From positions 1 to 44,514 of the forward strand of contig JAOMTZ010000014.1 of the NCBI GenBank assembly GCA_028356125.1: 44,514 bases of DNA, read 5' to 3'. The notes beneath the pieces were generated by a model. It saw only the letters and a program-made list of their open reading frames with translations. It made no database searches and was not told the DNA's origin. The position numbers were made by a program, and so were the translations under genes. Below are positions 1 to 7,831 of this stretch, one piece after another. Source of the stretch: Candidatus Poseidoniaceae archaeon. Lineage in GTDB: Archaea > Thermoplasmatota > Poseidoniia > Poseidoniales > Poseidoniaceae. The stretch's first letter is position 1; every line of letters starts with the position of its first letter.

Positions 1-480
1 CATGCGGCACGACCTTCTGCCCCCATTGAGAGACCTGTTGGATTATGGGCTGGATCATTTAGCCAAACCATGATTTTGTCTTGCTTTTGACATAAATCTT
101 CCAAACTTTGTTCGAATTCATCTGCTGCAAAGTACGGATGTTCATCATGGCCATTTGGTGGAAGAAGGGGCCAGGTCACGAAATCAATCCCATTGTTATC
201 TAGGAACCCTTTGTATGGGCCCCAGTGCCGATCTCTGAGCAGAGCGCTTTGGCCACGTTCAAGGAGATTATTGGCTGCAAGATACAATGCACCGCTACCC
301 CCAGGACTTGCAGTAGCCACGAAGTTGAACCCTAATTCTTCAAGGCGAGTTCGGGACTCTCCAAAAGCGAGTGTCTTTGACAGGTCTAGGAAAGAAGGAA
401 GTCCTGCTAAAGGAGCATACGCTGAGATTTCTACTTCGGGGGCTGCTCTAACTGCAGCATCAACAACTTTGTTGATAATA
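1..480 (-). CDS. Aspartate/aromatic aminotransferase (class I/II), internal fragment
   Basis: Reading the minus strand from about 480 to the window edge gives one open frame of about 160 codons with no plausible start. It contains TASPGGSGAL, matching the PLP-phosphate-binding segment of aspartate/aromatic aminotransferases, and WLNDPAHNPTGL, whose NPTG is the family's conserved Asn contact with PLP. The upstream part (AYAPLAGLPSF, then LAFGES) fits the substrate-side segment preceding that motif. In the family this covers roughly residues 40-200 of about 400. The lysine-bearing C-terminal half lies beyond the left edge. The 5' end, about 40 codons, is missing: the frame runs into folD sequence on the other strand and meets a stop near 505. 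The gene is cut at the junction described in the findings. Family assignment is confident; substrate is unknown. Confidence 0.8.
459..476. repeat. Short inverted repeat at the folD/aminotransferase junction
   Basis: ATCAAC (459-464) and GTTGAT (471-476) are perfect inverted copies around a 6-base loop. They sit where aminotransferase homology on the minus strand stops and FolD homology on the plus strand begins. Short inverted repeats at an orientation switch are what a fold-back chimera from genome amplification would leave, but six bases can also occur by chance. Confidence 0.4.
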
Positions 481-1239
481 GTAGGGGACGACCCTGCGTC
501 ACATGTTTATGTTAGAAACAAAATACGCTCCTGTGAAAGGTTAGGAATAAAATCTACTCATGTTGAATTACCTGCTGATGCTACGCAGCAACAAGTTGCA
601 GAATCTATAATTTCGATGAATGATGACTCAAGCCTCCACGGAATCCTAATTCAATCTCCTTTGCCAAAACATATGGATGAAGAAGCACTGACCGATTTGA
701 TTGATCCATCCAAGGATGTCGATGGTTTCCATCCTTCAAATTTAGGTAGAATTGTTCAAGGTCGTCTTGATGGAATGATTCCTTGTACTCCTGCAGGAGT
801 AATGGAAATGTTACGCTGGGGCGGTGTTGAAATGTCTGGTAAAAAAGCAGTAGTGATTGGCCGCTCATTCAATGTAGGAATGCCTCAAGCGTTACTTTTG
901 GCAGCAAAAGGAGCAGATGCGACCGTTACAATAGTCCATTCTCGTACTGCCGATTCTAAAGCCGAATGTCTGGCTGCAGACATTGTAATTGCAGCGGTAG
1001 GACGACCTGAAATGGTTACTGCTGATTGGATAAAGCCAGGTGCTGTAGTCGTAGATGTGGGAATAAATAGAGTTGAAGACTCTTCTAGAGATAGAGGCTG
1101 GAGATTGGCAGGTGATGTCCATCCAGATGTTGCAGAAATAGCATCTCTATTGTCTCCGGTTCCAGGTGGTGTGGGGCCAATGACTGTTGCTATGCTGATG
1201 GCTAATACAGTAACGTCCGCAGAAAGCCAACATTCTTGA
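463..1239 (+). CDS. folD: Bifunctional methylenetetrahydrofolate dehydrogenase/cyclohydrolase FolD, 5'-truncated
   Basis: FolD interconverts methylene-, methenyl- and formyl-tetrahydrofolate using NAD(P). Visible motifs in order are VGDDPASHVYVRNK (with the catalytic Tyr and Lys), GILIQSPLP, DVDGFHPSNLGR, PCTPAG, the dinucleotide-loop GRSFNVGMP, and PVPGGVGPMT at the C terminus. About 258 FolD-like residues are present; family members have about 280-295. The missing 30-35 N-terminal residues should carry the first helix. The frame stays open upstream to an ATG at 193, but that extension is antisense to an aminotransferase and has no FolD character, so 193 is not a real start. No good start codon lies before the GDDPAS motif. 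I therefore read the gene as truncated by a rearrangement or assembly join at about 459-485. It ends 13 bases before the next gene on the same strand. Confidence 0.9.
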   Translation, partial: TTLLIIVGDDPASHVYVRNKIRSCERLGIKSTHVELPADATQQQVAESIISMNDDSSLHGILIQSPLPKHMDEEALTDLIDPSKDVDGFHPSNLGRIVQGRLDGMIPCTPAGVMEMLRWGGVEMSGKKAVVIGRSFNVGMPQALLLAAKGADATVTIVHSRTADSKAECLAADIVIAAVGRPEMVTADWIKPGAVVVDVGINRVEDSSRDRGWRLAGDVHPDVAEIASLLSPVPGGVGPMTVAMLMANTVTSAESQHS

Positions 1240-1252
1240 GTTCAACACCCGA

Positions 1253-1909
1253 GTGAGTGTTATGGACCCGAAGCACCCTAACATTGCCTTTACTGCGAAT
1301 ACCGCGGCTTTGGTATTCGTAGTAGGGCTGTTATTCTCATTTTTCCTCCCTGTTGGTACAGCCAAAGGGTGGGCAATGCCGGAATCAATCTTAGCAGTAC
1401 TAATTCCTCTATCATTCGCAATTTCTTGGTGGGCTAAAAGGGAACATGACATACCTATCGTTCATGCACACGGCGGTGCAAATTCTCAGTATGAGGATTT
1501 GGAGGATTTGCCTACAATGGTCAGTCTAGACAATGCTAGTGAAAATGTCAACCCCAATACTGCAGCAGTTATTGCATCGATCATTGGAGCAGAAGTGGCT
1601 CAGAAAGAATCCGCAGTCTCTATGGCTATCGATACCCTTTCTACTGGTACTATTGGCGAATCAGCAGCGGCTGCTGTTGCCCACAATGATGTTGATCATA
1701 CTAAAGTGAACACAGATAATTTCGACCACCGAGGATTTCAAACACAGGGAATTGAATCTGTACCTTTACCTGTAGTGCCAGCATTAGAACTACCTGCCCT
1801 ACAAGAGTCAGAACTACCAGAAATGCCTGACCTTGAGGATTTATTATCAGAGGATGCAAATACAGCAGCACCGCCTCCACTAGATTTACCTGAGTTGCCT
1901 GAATTCTGA
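1253..1909 (+). CDS. Small membrane protein with acidic, proline-rich tail, unknown function
   Basis: I do not recognise this protein. Residues 11-33 and 42-60 are two hydrophobic segments forming a membrane hairpin. The rest, about 155 residues, is low in hydrophobics, with an Ala-rich central part and a Pro/Leu/Glu-rich C terminus with repeated P-x-L and ELP/LPE steps that is probably disordered. The listed start is GTG at 1253; ATG at 1262, three codons in, is equally possible. It follows folD by 13 bases and precedes the PHP gene by 8, so the three are probably cotranscribed. No catalytic motif is visible. Confidence 0.6.
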   Translation: MSVMDPKHPNIAFTANTAALVFVVGLLFSFFLPVGTAKGWAMPESILAVLIPLSFAISWWAKREHDIPIVHAHGGANSQYEDLEDLPTMVSLDNASENVNPNTAAVIASIIGAEVAQKESAVSMAIDTLSTGTIGESAAAAVAHNDVDHTKVNTDNFDHRGFQTQGIESVPLPVVPALELPALQESELPEMPDLEDLLSEDANTAAPPPLDLPELPEF

Positions 1910-1917
1910 GTGATAGT

Positions 1918-2742
1918 ATGTGGACTGATTGTGTGGATTTACATTGTCATTCGTGGCACAGTGACGGACTATGGTCACCGAGTGAAATGGCTCAAAGAGC
2001 CTTTGATTCAGGTGTTAGAATTTGGTCGTTGACAGACCATGATACGAACCACGGATGGGGTGAAGCCAAAGAGGCATGTGACAAATTAGGTATGAAGTTC
2101 ATCCCTGGTGTTGAGATTACTTGTGAGGTTGAATTGCAGAGTGAGACTCAGAGTCCAACATCTTGGCATTTACTAGCATATTTCCCCGAGGGTGCATCAG
2201 AGGAGTTCACTAAATGGTTATTAGACCTGAAAGAAGCTAGAGTCCCCAGAATGAAAAATATGCTTGCAGCTCTCGAAGAGTTAGGCCATATCATCCCAAT
2301 TGAAGATGTCGAAAAGCACGCATCAGGTTCCTTAGGACGCCCACACTTAGCTAGAGCGATGATTGAGCACGGTATTGTTGAGACTGTTCAACAAGCCTTT
2401 GACGAGTGGATTGGAGATTCAGGTCCAGCATTCCGCGAACGCCCATTACCTACAATTTCTGATTCTGTTAAGATGGTACAACAATCCGGTGGTATCACTT
2501 CGCTGGCACACCCCAAATATTACGGAATTGAAACAGAGGTCTTGATTCCAACACTATTGAAATTAGGAGTGGATTGTGTAGAGGCAATGCATAATTCCCA
2601 TCCTGACTCATACAGGTGGGAATTGATGCAACACGGTCTTCCAATTACAGTAGGAGGCGATTCACACGGAACAGAAAGGAGACCCTCTCCTGGAAGAATG
2701 GCTGTACCAATCAAGAATTTACATCCGTGCTTTCGCCCGTGA
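1918..2742 (+). CDS. PHP-domain metal-dependent phosphoesterase
   Basis: This 274-residue protein carries the PHP metal-binding series: HCHSWHSDG (His9, His11, Asp16), TDHDT (Asp40, His41), PGVEI (Glu66), SLAHP (His198) and GGDSHG (Asp248, His250). This set binds a di- or trinuclear metal centre that hydrolyses phosphoesters. Length and motif spacing resemble stand-alone PHP proteins of the YciV/RNase AM type (3',5'-nucleoside bisphosphate phosphatase or 5'-3' exoribonuclease), so nucleotide or RNA-end hydrolysis is the best guess; the exact substrate is inference. The start is ATG at 1918, eight bases after the previous stop. The last 32 bases overlap the 3' end of convergent tatC, so the C-terminal NLHPCFRP is encoded antisense to tatC. 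Confidence 0.82.
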   Translation: MWTDCVDLHCHSWHSDGLWSPSEMAQRAFDSGVRIWSLTDHDTNHGWGEAKEACDKLGMKFIPGVEITCEVELQSETQSPTSWHLLAYFPEGASEEFTKWLLDLKEARVPRMKNMLAALEELGHIIPIEDVEKHASGSLGRPHLARAMIEHGIVETVQQAFDEWIGDSGPAFRERPLPTISDSVKMVQQSGGITSLAHPKYYGIETEVLIPTLLKLGVDCVEAMHNSHPDSYRWELMQHGLPITVGGDSHGTERRPSPGRMAVPIKNLHPCFRP

Positions 2743-3460
2743 TTTTATCCCATAACATAGCGGCTTCGAATAGAAGTATTATTGGAATTGCAACCAAAAA
2801 TAAAGAAAGTGGATCTGGTGGTGAGAAAGCAGCACCAAGGACGAATGTAGTGAACCAAATGTGTCTTCGGAATTCTAGTAAAGTGGGTCTGTCAATTGCG
2901 CCGCTTTGAAGTGATAGTAGAGTGATCAAAGGTGCTTGGAATCCTATGGCACAAGCAAGACACAAACTGACTATGAATCCAATAAATGAGGACAACCTCC
3001 ATTCAGTCGATAATCCAGCAGCCTGCGCATCTGTAGCCAGATACTCGAGGAGCATTGGAGTTAAAAGATACCAAGAATAGACTAATCCTGCTGTTGTCAA
3101 AAGTATTGCCAAAATCGTAGTTACTACCACTGTCCTTGCAGGGCGGGGAGTTTTCTTTGCAAGGCCACTTTGCCATGCTGCATCTATTATCAGTCCAAGT
3201 ATTGCAAAACCTGCTCCTAGCCAAGCACCAACTTTTACCTGTAGCATTATGAACTCAACAGGTGTTAGAATGATTATATTGACATCGTCAGGCAATAACC
3301 CGACATTTAGTAGCCATTCTACAACTCTATGTGCTACTGGTATTCCAAGGACCAAACCTAGTAAGAAAAAGAATACTATCATCTTCATTCTGCTTCTAAT
3401 GTGAAGAGAAACCTGGTTGAACAGTTTCTTGATTTCGGGATCAATAAGGGTCTCCGACAT
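2711..3460 (-). CDS. tatC: Sec-independent protein translocase TatC
   Basis: TatC is the signal-peptide receptor of the twin-arginine pathway, exporting folded proteins across the cytoplasmic membrane. The 249-residue length and six hydrophobic segments fit the family. Diagnostic segments are LTPVEFIMLQVKVG after the first periplasmic loop and AFSPPDPLSLFLVAIP near residues 213-228, the counterpart of the conserved segment with SPPD/TPPD before the last helices. The N-terminal amphipathic helix contains LHIRSRM where bacteria have a HLxELRxR motif. The start codon directly abuts the stop of the upstream PAP2 gene on the same strand, implying cotranscription. No tatA is recognisable in the window. 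Confidence 0.9.
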   Translation of the reverse strand: MSETLIDPEIKKLFNQVSLHIRSRMKMIVFFFLLGLVLGIPVAHRVVEWLLNVGLLPDDVNIIILTPVEFIMLQVKVGAWLGAGFAILGLIIDAAWQSGLAKKTPRPARTVVVTTILAILLTTAGLVYSWYLLTPMLLEYLATDAQAAGLSTEWRLSSFIGFIVSLCLACAIGFQAPLITLLSLQSGAIDRPTLLEFRRHIWFTTFVLGAAFSPPDPLSLFLVAIPIILLFEAAMLWDKITGESTDVNS

Positions 3461-4924
3461 TCACTCTTCCTCCCAAAGATGGGATGGGGTGGAATCTATG
3501 ATTGACTTTCCTGCAAACTTTAGACGTGCAACACGATAAACTACGAATCCAGTAATCCACATAGATGGAATAGACATAATCAATGATTTGGTAATTTGGT
3601 CATCAACCCAGTCGTTCAAGTTATCAGCTCTTGTTGGTGAGTAATCATTTAGAATTCTAACTTCAATAACATCATCTACATCATCTGCATCATTATGCAA
3701 AATTATCAAATGCCAGAATTTTTCATCCGAGGTTACTATTTCTAATTCCTCGCCAGGTTCTATTGAAATTGTAGTATGATTCTTAGACAACTCTTCCCAA
3801 TCAATCACTCCATCGTCCATGTATCTTACTGATTCATCAACCCAGAGTAAAACGATCTCTAGTTCTAAATCTTCGTCCCAATTTTGTATTTTCGTTGAGA
3901 CCTCTTCTCCATATTGTAATGGTGTAAGAATCTCATAAGTCGAGTCTCCACCACCAAGACGCATCGACACACGTTCATCGACATTGTCGCTTTGGTAAGA
4001 CACAGCTCCTATCACTAAGAATAGCATCAAAATGGTTATTGCACCTTCCCAGATAAAGTGGTTCTTGACCTTCTTCTTATCAACGCCTTCAAACATTTTA
4101 CCATGGTTATTTCGTAATCTCGGTTGAATGTGATGTATGAATAAAGCACCTATTGCTCCGACTAACATTCCTAGTGGGATGTCGACAAACCAGTGTATTC
4201 CTAGGTAAGCAATTGTGAAGATAAATAGAATCGTATTAATTACAATGAATAGATGATATGGCCAATGTGCCCAATCTCGCATTCGAATTTTCTTCTCTTT
4301 ACAATGCAGCCAATTTAGGAGAATCATTCCAAATGGTATTGCAACATGCAGCGATGGAACAGCATTGTCCAATGGGTCATGGGATGCATAGAACACAGTA
4401 TACCATCCATCGTGATACAATAGCGCCTTCATTCCTGGAATCCAAGATGAGGTGACCTCTACATTGAAGAACAGATAGTATGGAACAGCTATTGCATAGA
4501 TTAACAAATAGTTCAATGTAACTTTGTCAGTCATGTCTCTTTCACCAACATAGGCAAAGTAGACCGTAGTGATGTAAATCAAGAATAAGTAGATGAATAA
4601 ATAGTGGAAATTCAAAACCTCTGTTAGAATTGCATTTTCAAAAGTCTTCTGAACCCATAAGGTCGCATCCCCTTCAAGCGCATAGATGTAATCAGTCCAG
4701 TTTCCAGTACGGATTTTCATCGGTTCATTCAGGTCATCGGTAAGAGCCTTCCACCTGATAATAACCATGTATCCGAGAATATGTAGGTAATACCTGTTCT
4801 CGTGGATTTTTTGGAACACATTGTTGAGTGGCATTCGTGTATCCTTTCTGCCAAGAGTGAACACCCAGCAGGTGAATGGAGTCAAAATCAAGATGATTCC
4901 CATCATCACCCAGTATGGACTCAT
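3461..4924 (-). CDS. PAP2-superfamily membrane phosphatase/transferase
   Basis: This 487-residue polytopic protein has two clear PAP2 motifs: AVPSLH (residues 188-193) and GIHWFVDIPLG (His244, Asp248). The third motif (KxxxxxxRP) is not obvious. The closest general class is PAP2_3/inositol-phosphorylceramide-synthase-like, which moves or removes phosphate head groups on lipids outside the membrane. About six hydrophobic helices span residues 1-310. A roughly 120-residue acidic extracytoplasmic stretch follows (about 320-440), then a final helix near 455-472. That domain is additional to a basic PAP2 fold and has no family I recognise. The gene lies 35 bases downstream of the MFS gene and abuts tatC. 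A role in archaeal phospholipid or glycolipid metabolism is inference. Confidence 0.75.
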   Translation of the reverse strand: MSPYWVMMGIILILTPFTCWVFTLGRKDTRMPLNNVFQKIHENRYYLHILGYMVIIRWKALTDDLNEPMKIRTGNWTDYIYALEGDATLWVQKTFENAILTEVLNFHYLFIYLFLIYITTVYFAYVGERDMTDKVTLNYLLIYAIAVPYYLFFNVEVTSSWIPGMKALLYHDGWYTVFYASHDPLDNAVPSLHVAIPFGMILLNWLHCKEKKIRMRDWAHWPYHLFIVINTILFIFTIAYLGIHWFVDIPLGMLVGAIGALFIHHIQPRLRNNHGKMFEGVDKKKVKNHFIWEGAITILMLFLVIGAVSYQSDNVDERVSMRLGGGDSTYEILTPLQYGEEVSTKIQNWDEDLELEIVLLWVDESVRYMDDGVIDWEELSKNHTTISIEPGEELEIVTSDEKFWHLIILHNDADDVDDVIEVRILNDYSPTRADNLNDWVDDQITKSLIMSIPSMWITGFVVYRVARLKFAGKSIIDSTPSHLWEEE

Positions 4925-4959
4925 AGTTCACTCCCCTTTGCTAACGGATATGAGCGTTT

Positions 4960-6726
4960 TCACTCCACAGTGGCTGAACGGTTTCTTTCGTCCTCTGCTT
5001 TGGCAACTGCGATTCCATCCTCAACATCGACCTTACGCAGGATTAATACTCCCGCAATAATCAATATTGATAGTGCAAATATACCTACTCTTGAGTCAAA
5101 CCACACGGTCATCAGAGCGTAAATCAGTGGGCCAAGTAAAGCAGCGACCTTACCAAAGAACCCGAAGAATCCGAAGAATTCTGCAGACCTTGTTTCTGGT
5201 ACCATTTGTCCAAACATCGAGCGTGCTAGACCTTGAGATCCACCAAGTAGTGCTCCTGCAAATACTCCAAGGAGTAAGAATTGGAAGAATACAGTCATTC
5301 CTAGTGGCTCCCATACCACAGAGCGAACTGTTTCAGGAATGACGTCCAGTGTTCCATCGCCAAGACTGGATGGGTGGTTTATTCCCAATCCTGTCATACC
5401 GTCAAATTCGCCGCCCTCTATACTATATGAGAATCTTGATTCATCCATTGTAGACTTGATAGATTCGAGGTTGTCTGCAGTCAAAATAACTTCTATTGGG
5501 ACAGCCTCGCCATCATCATCAAATGCCCATTTCACAGCATAGCCTTGCCTTTTTACATCTTCATTTTCTTCAACTGGAAGAATGTTTTCATATTCGAGCG
5601 CCCATTTTTGTTCGTCGTCATCAGGGAGTGCTGCAATGTTGTTCACCCCTTCTCTCGCTTCTGCAATGTATGTGCTTGCATCTTCATCCCAAGTGTATTG
5701 AACATCGTATTCGTCATGCTTCTCAAGTTCTAGTGGTGCGAATGATAGAGCACCTACAATTACGAAACACCAACATACGAGTGAAAATTGTAAAGCGCTC
5801 TTAGTGCCCCACTTCTCAGCTAACTTTGTGAACCCAATAGCAGCGGGTGCTGCCACGAATTGAATGATTAGAATTGTTAGGATTAGTCCGGTAGTCGTTA
5901 ATCCCAATACTACAATTCCAAACACTCCCGCTAGTGCAGTGACTGAATTTATTCCATCGATGAAACAGAAATATGCTATCATGTAGATGAATAGAGTTTT
6001 GAAACTCTTGATATCTCCTAATGTGGATTTAACTTCACCAAGTGCCATCTTAGTTGAATCGACAACACCCATTGGTTCCATTTCATTTTCGATGTGAGGT
6101 TCTGGAATCATCTTGAAAGTCATTTGAGCAAATCCTAGCCACCAAATTCCGGAAGATGCCATTACGAATGGAATAACCCATGTCCCATCAAGCGACAATA
6201 CCATCCCTAGATGTACCACAAGTAGTAGACCTCCTCCAAGGTAACCTGCTGCAAACGCTTTGTTTGAAATGGAATCCATTTCTGATTCATCACCCATGTG
6301 TGGAAGTAGTGCATTGTAGAATACACCTGCACCATTCAATCCCACATTGGCAATCATGAACATTATCATGGCCCAAACCCATCCCATCGAGACTCCTAAA
6401 TATGGAGATAGAGCTAGCAATATACAAGATACTGAACCTACAATTGTCAGTATCCTTAGCCACCACAATTTGATCATGCGTCTATCAGCAATCACTCCTA
6501 AAGATGGGGCGCATATTGCGACGAAGAGTGCACCAGCCATTACTGCCGCCGAAAACATTGCATCTGCAGTCCATTCCGAACCTAGGAATTTAGTTGAGAT
6601 ACCGTTTGCTTCAGCGAATAAATAAGCGAACCATGCGGGAAATACAGCCGTTGTAACTGAGGTTTCAAAAGCACTCTTTCCCCAATCATATGCACAATAT
6701 CCTCGTACGCGTTGGTCTTCTGCCAT
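4960..6726 (-). CDS. MFS transporter, UMF1 (Atg22-like) family, with large extracytoplasmic insertion
   Basis: The N-terminal YDWGKSAFETSVTTAVFPAW matches the family signature (YDWANSAF...VFPxYF), and GGSQGLARSMFGQMVPETRS followed by AEFFGFFGFFGK matches the conserved later segment. The protein is 588 residues, well above the usual 420-470. The extra length is a hydrophilic, acidic block at about residues 335-465 between two transmembrane helices, containing DEDAST, DDDEQKW and SIEGGEFDG. The substrate is unknown; the family includes nutrient and amino-acid exporters. The start is ATG at 6726. Its upstream region holds an 8-bp inverted repeat flanking a TATA-like sequence, so local regulation is plausible. 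Confidence 0.85.
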   Translation of the reverse strand: MAEDQRVRGYCAYDWGKSAFETSVTTAVFPAWFAYLFAEANGISTKFLGSEWTADAMFSAAVMAGALFVAICAPSLGVIADRRMIKLWWLRILTIVGSVSCILLALSPYLGVSMGWVWAMIMFMIANVGLNGAGVFYNALLPHMGDESEMDSISNKAFAAGYLGGGLLLVVHLGMVLSLDGTWVIPFVMASSGIWWLGFAQMTFKMIPEPHIENEMEPMGVVDSTKMALGEVKSTLGDIKSFKTLFIYMIAYFCFIDGINSVTALAGVFGIVVLGLTTTGLILTILIIQFVAAPAAIGFTKLAEKWGTKSALQFSLVCWCFVIVGALSFAPLELEKHDEYDVQYTWDEDASTYIAEAREGVNNIAALPDDDEQKWALEYENILPVEENEDVKRQGYAVKWAFDDDGEAVPIEVILTADNLESIKSTMDESRFSYSIEGGEFDGMTGLGINHPSSLGDGTLDVIPETVRSVVWEPLGMTVFFQFLLLGVFAGALLGGSQGLARSMFGQMVPETRSAEFFGFFGFFGKVAALLGPLIYALMTVWFDSRVGIFALSILIIAGVLILRKVDVEDGIAVAKAEDERNRSATVE

Positions 6727-6734
6727 GTCTGTTG

Positions 6735-6758
6735 ACCATCATGTTTGCTTATGATGGT
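6735..6758. promoter_or_regulatory. 8-bp inverted repeat bracketing the MFS promoter
   Basis: ACCATCAT (6735-6742) and ATGATGGT (6751-6758) are perfect inverted copies separated by 8 bases. On the minus strand the spacer and inner arm read CATAAGCA, a TATA-like stretch about 21-27 bases upstream of the MFS start codon at 6726. A dimeric regulator bound here would block TBP. This is inference from geometry; no other copy was noticed in the window. Confidence 0.35.
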
Positions 6759-6761
6759 TGG

Positions 6762-6780
6762 GCCGGATTAGTGAACCGGC
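6762..6780. promoter_or_regulatory. GC-rich inverted repeat upstream of the GDPD gene
   Basis: GCCGG (6762-6766) and CCGGC (6776-6780) flank a 9-base spacer in the 91-bp divergent region between the MFS and GDPD genes. It lies just upstream of an AATAAGATA stretch (6790-6798) at about -20 to -28 from the ATG at 6818, which is a plausible TATA box. It could be an operator or chance. Confidence 0.25.
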
Positions 6781-6817
6781 ACATGATTCAATAAGATAAT
6801 CCTTACAAGCGGGGATA

Positions 6818-7831
6818 ATGGGAAGAGAGCAGCCTGCGGAAAACACCCATGAGTCTTTGGTCAAGGCAATGAATATCATGGATGGTGTCGAATTCGATTT
6901 GCGCTTGACTGCTGACGACCAACTAGTAGTCCACCATGACCACATAGTCTCAGTATCAGATGATTTGTTAGATGGCCGTTCAGAATATGTTGAAGAATGG
7001 AATCTAAAAGAATTAGAAGAAGTTGGATTTTGTTCATTTGAGAAGTTGATGTCAGACAAAGAGTGGCTCGTTCCTTGGCAAGAACACTCGAAGGTGGCTT
7101 GCCTCGAAATTAAACGCAGCCTACCACACATTTCCAAAGACCCGACGAAAAGAATGGCTAGAGTGATGGAACTCGCCAGTGAAATGGTTGATGAGGCAGA
7201 AATCCACACTGAAGCAGCTGTATTCTATGCATTTCACCGACCAATGGCTAAGGTTGCTAAATTATCAGGTTCCAACCGGCCATGGTCTAGGTTGTTACCA
7301 ATAGTGCCGAGAACTGGCTCACACAATAGTAAGAGGTTTCGTGCAGCGCCAGAATTCATCGCTTATTCATTCGCCCGATTATTACGTTCTCAGAAAAGAT
7401 CTGGCGCACCAATGATGCCATGCGCAGTCGATTATTTTGAAGGGTTGAAGAAATACCTTCACATTGGAATGCCAGTGGGTCTCAAAGGACGTCAATTGAA
7501 ACGTTTGACAAAGGTTCGTAACGATTTCCCAGTTTATGTGTGGCCAGGTCACCCTGAATTGGAAAGAGATTTACTAGATGCAGGACTTTCACTATTGACC
7601 GATTATCCAGATCCTCAGATGAAATTACCCTGTGGTAGCGCTCGTTGGTTGAGACCTGCTACGATGCCTCTTAGCGAAGAAGAAGAAGCGGATTTACGAA
7701 AAGGAATCATTCCTGAAAATGTAACTCCATGGCATGAAATTAGTGATGAGAAACTAGGTTGGAACGCTGTTAGAATGATTGGTCACAGAGGATGTGGAAA
7801 AACACCCAGGCCTGTTATTCAATCTAAGTGA
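6818..7831 (+). CDS. Glycerophosphodiester phosphodiesterase (GDPD) family, apparently circularly permuted
   Basis: GDPDs hydrolyse glycerophosphodiesters to glycerol-3-phosphate and an alcohol within a TIM barrel. Residues 6-41 carry PAENTHES, DGVEFDLR (Glu25, Asp27) and VVHHD (His40); residues 95-99 are CLEIK (Glu97, Lys99); LLTDYPD near residue 260 is the last-strand motif. The first family motif (strand 1, GHRG, with a catalytic His and an Arg) normally precedes PENT by a few residues but is absent from the N terminus. An in-frame stop at 6797 excludes extension to find it. Instead MIGHRGCGKTPRP occurs at residues 320-332, after the barrel and a 45-residue acidic linker. All catalytic residues are therefore present in permuted order. 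Its 3' end overlaps convergent citrate synthase by 13 bases. It is probably cytoplasmic, since no signal peptide is seen. Confidence 0.78.
   Translation: MGREQPAENTHESLVKAMNIMDGVEFDLRLTADDQLVVHHDHIVSVSDDLLDGRSEYVEEWNLKELEEVGFCSFEKLMSDKEWLVPWQEHSKVACLEIKRSLPHISKDPTKRMARVMELASEMVDEAEIHTEAAVFYAFHRPMAKVAKLSGSNRPWSRLLPIVPRTGSHNSKRFRAAPEFIAYSFARLLRSQKRSGAPMMPCAVDYFEGLKKYLHIGMPVGLKGRQLKRLTKVRNDFPVYVWPGHPELERDLLDAGLSLLTDYPDPQMKLPCGSARWLRPATMPLSEEEEADLRKGIIPENVTPWHEISDEKLGWNAVRMIGHRGCGKTPRPVIQSK

Noticed and set aside
193-462. N-terminal extension of folD to ATG 193
   Set aside because: It has no FolD similarity and is antisense to a well-defined aminotransferase fragment, so it is an open frame created by the junction.
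6739-7209. 156-codon minus-strand frame opposite the GDPD gene
   Set aside because: Antisense of GDPD motifs, with a Ser/Thr-rich shadow composition.
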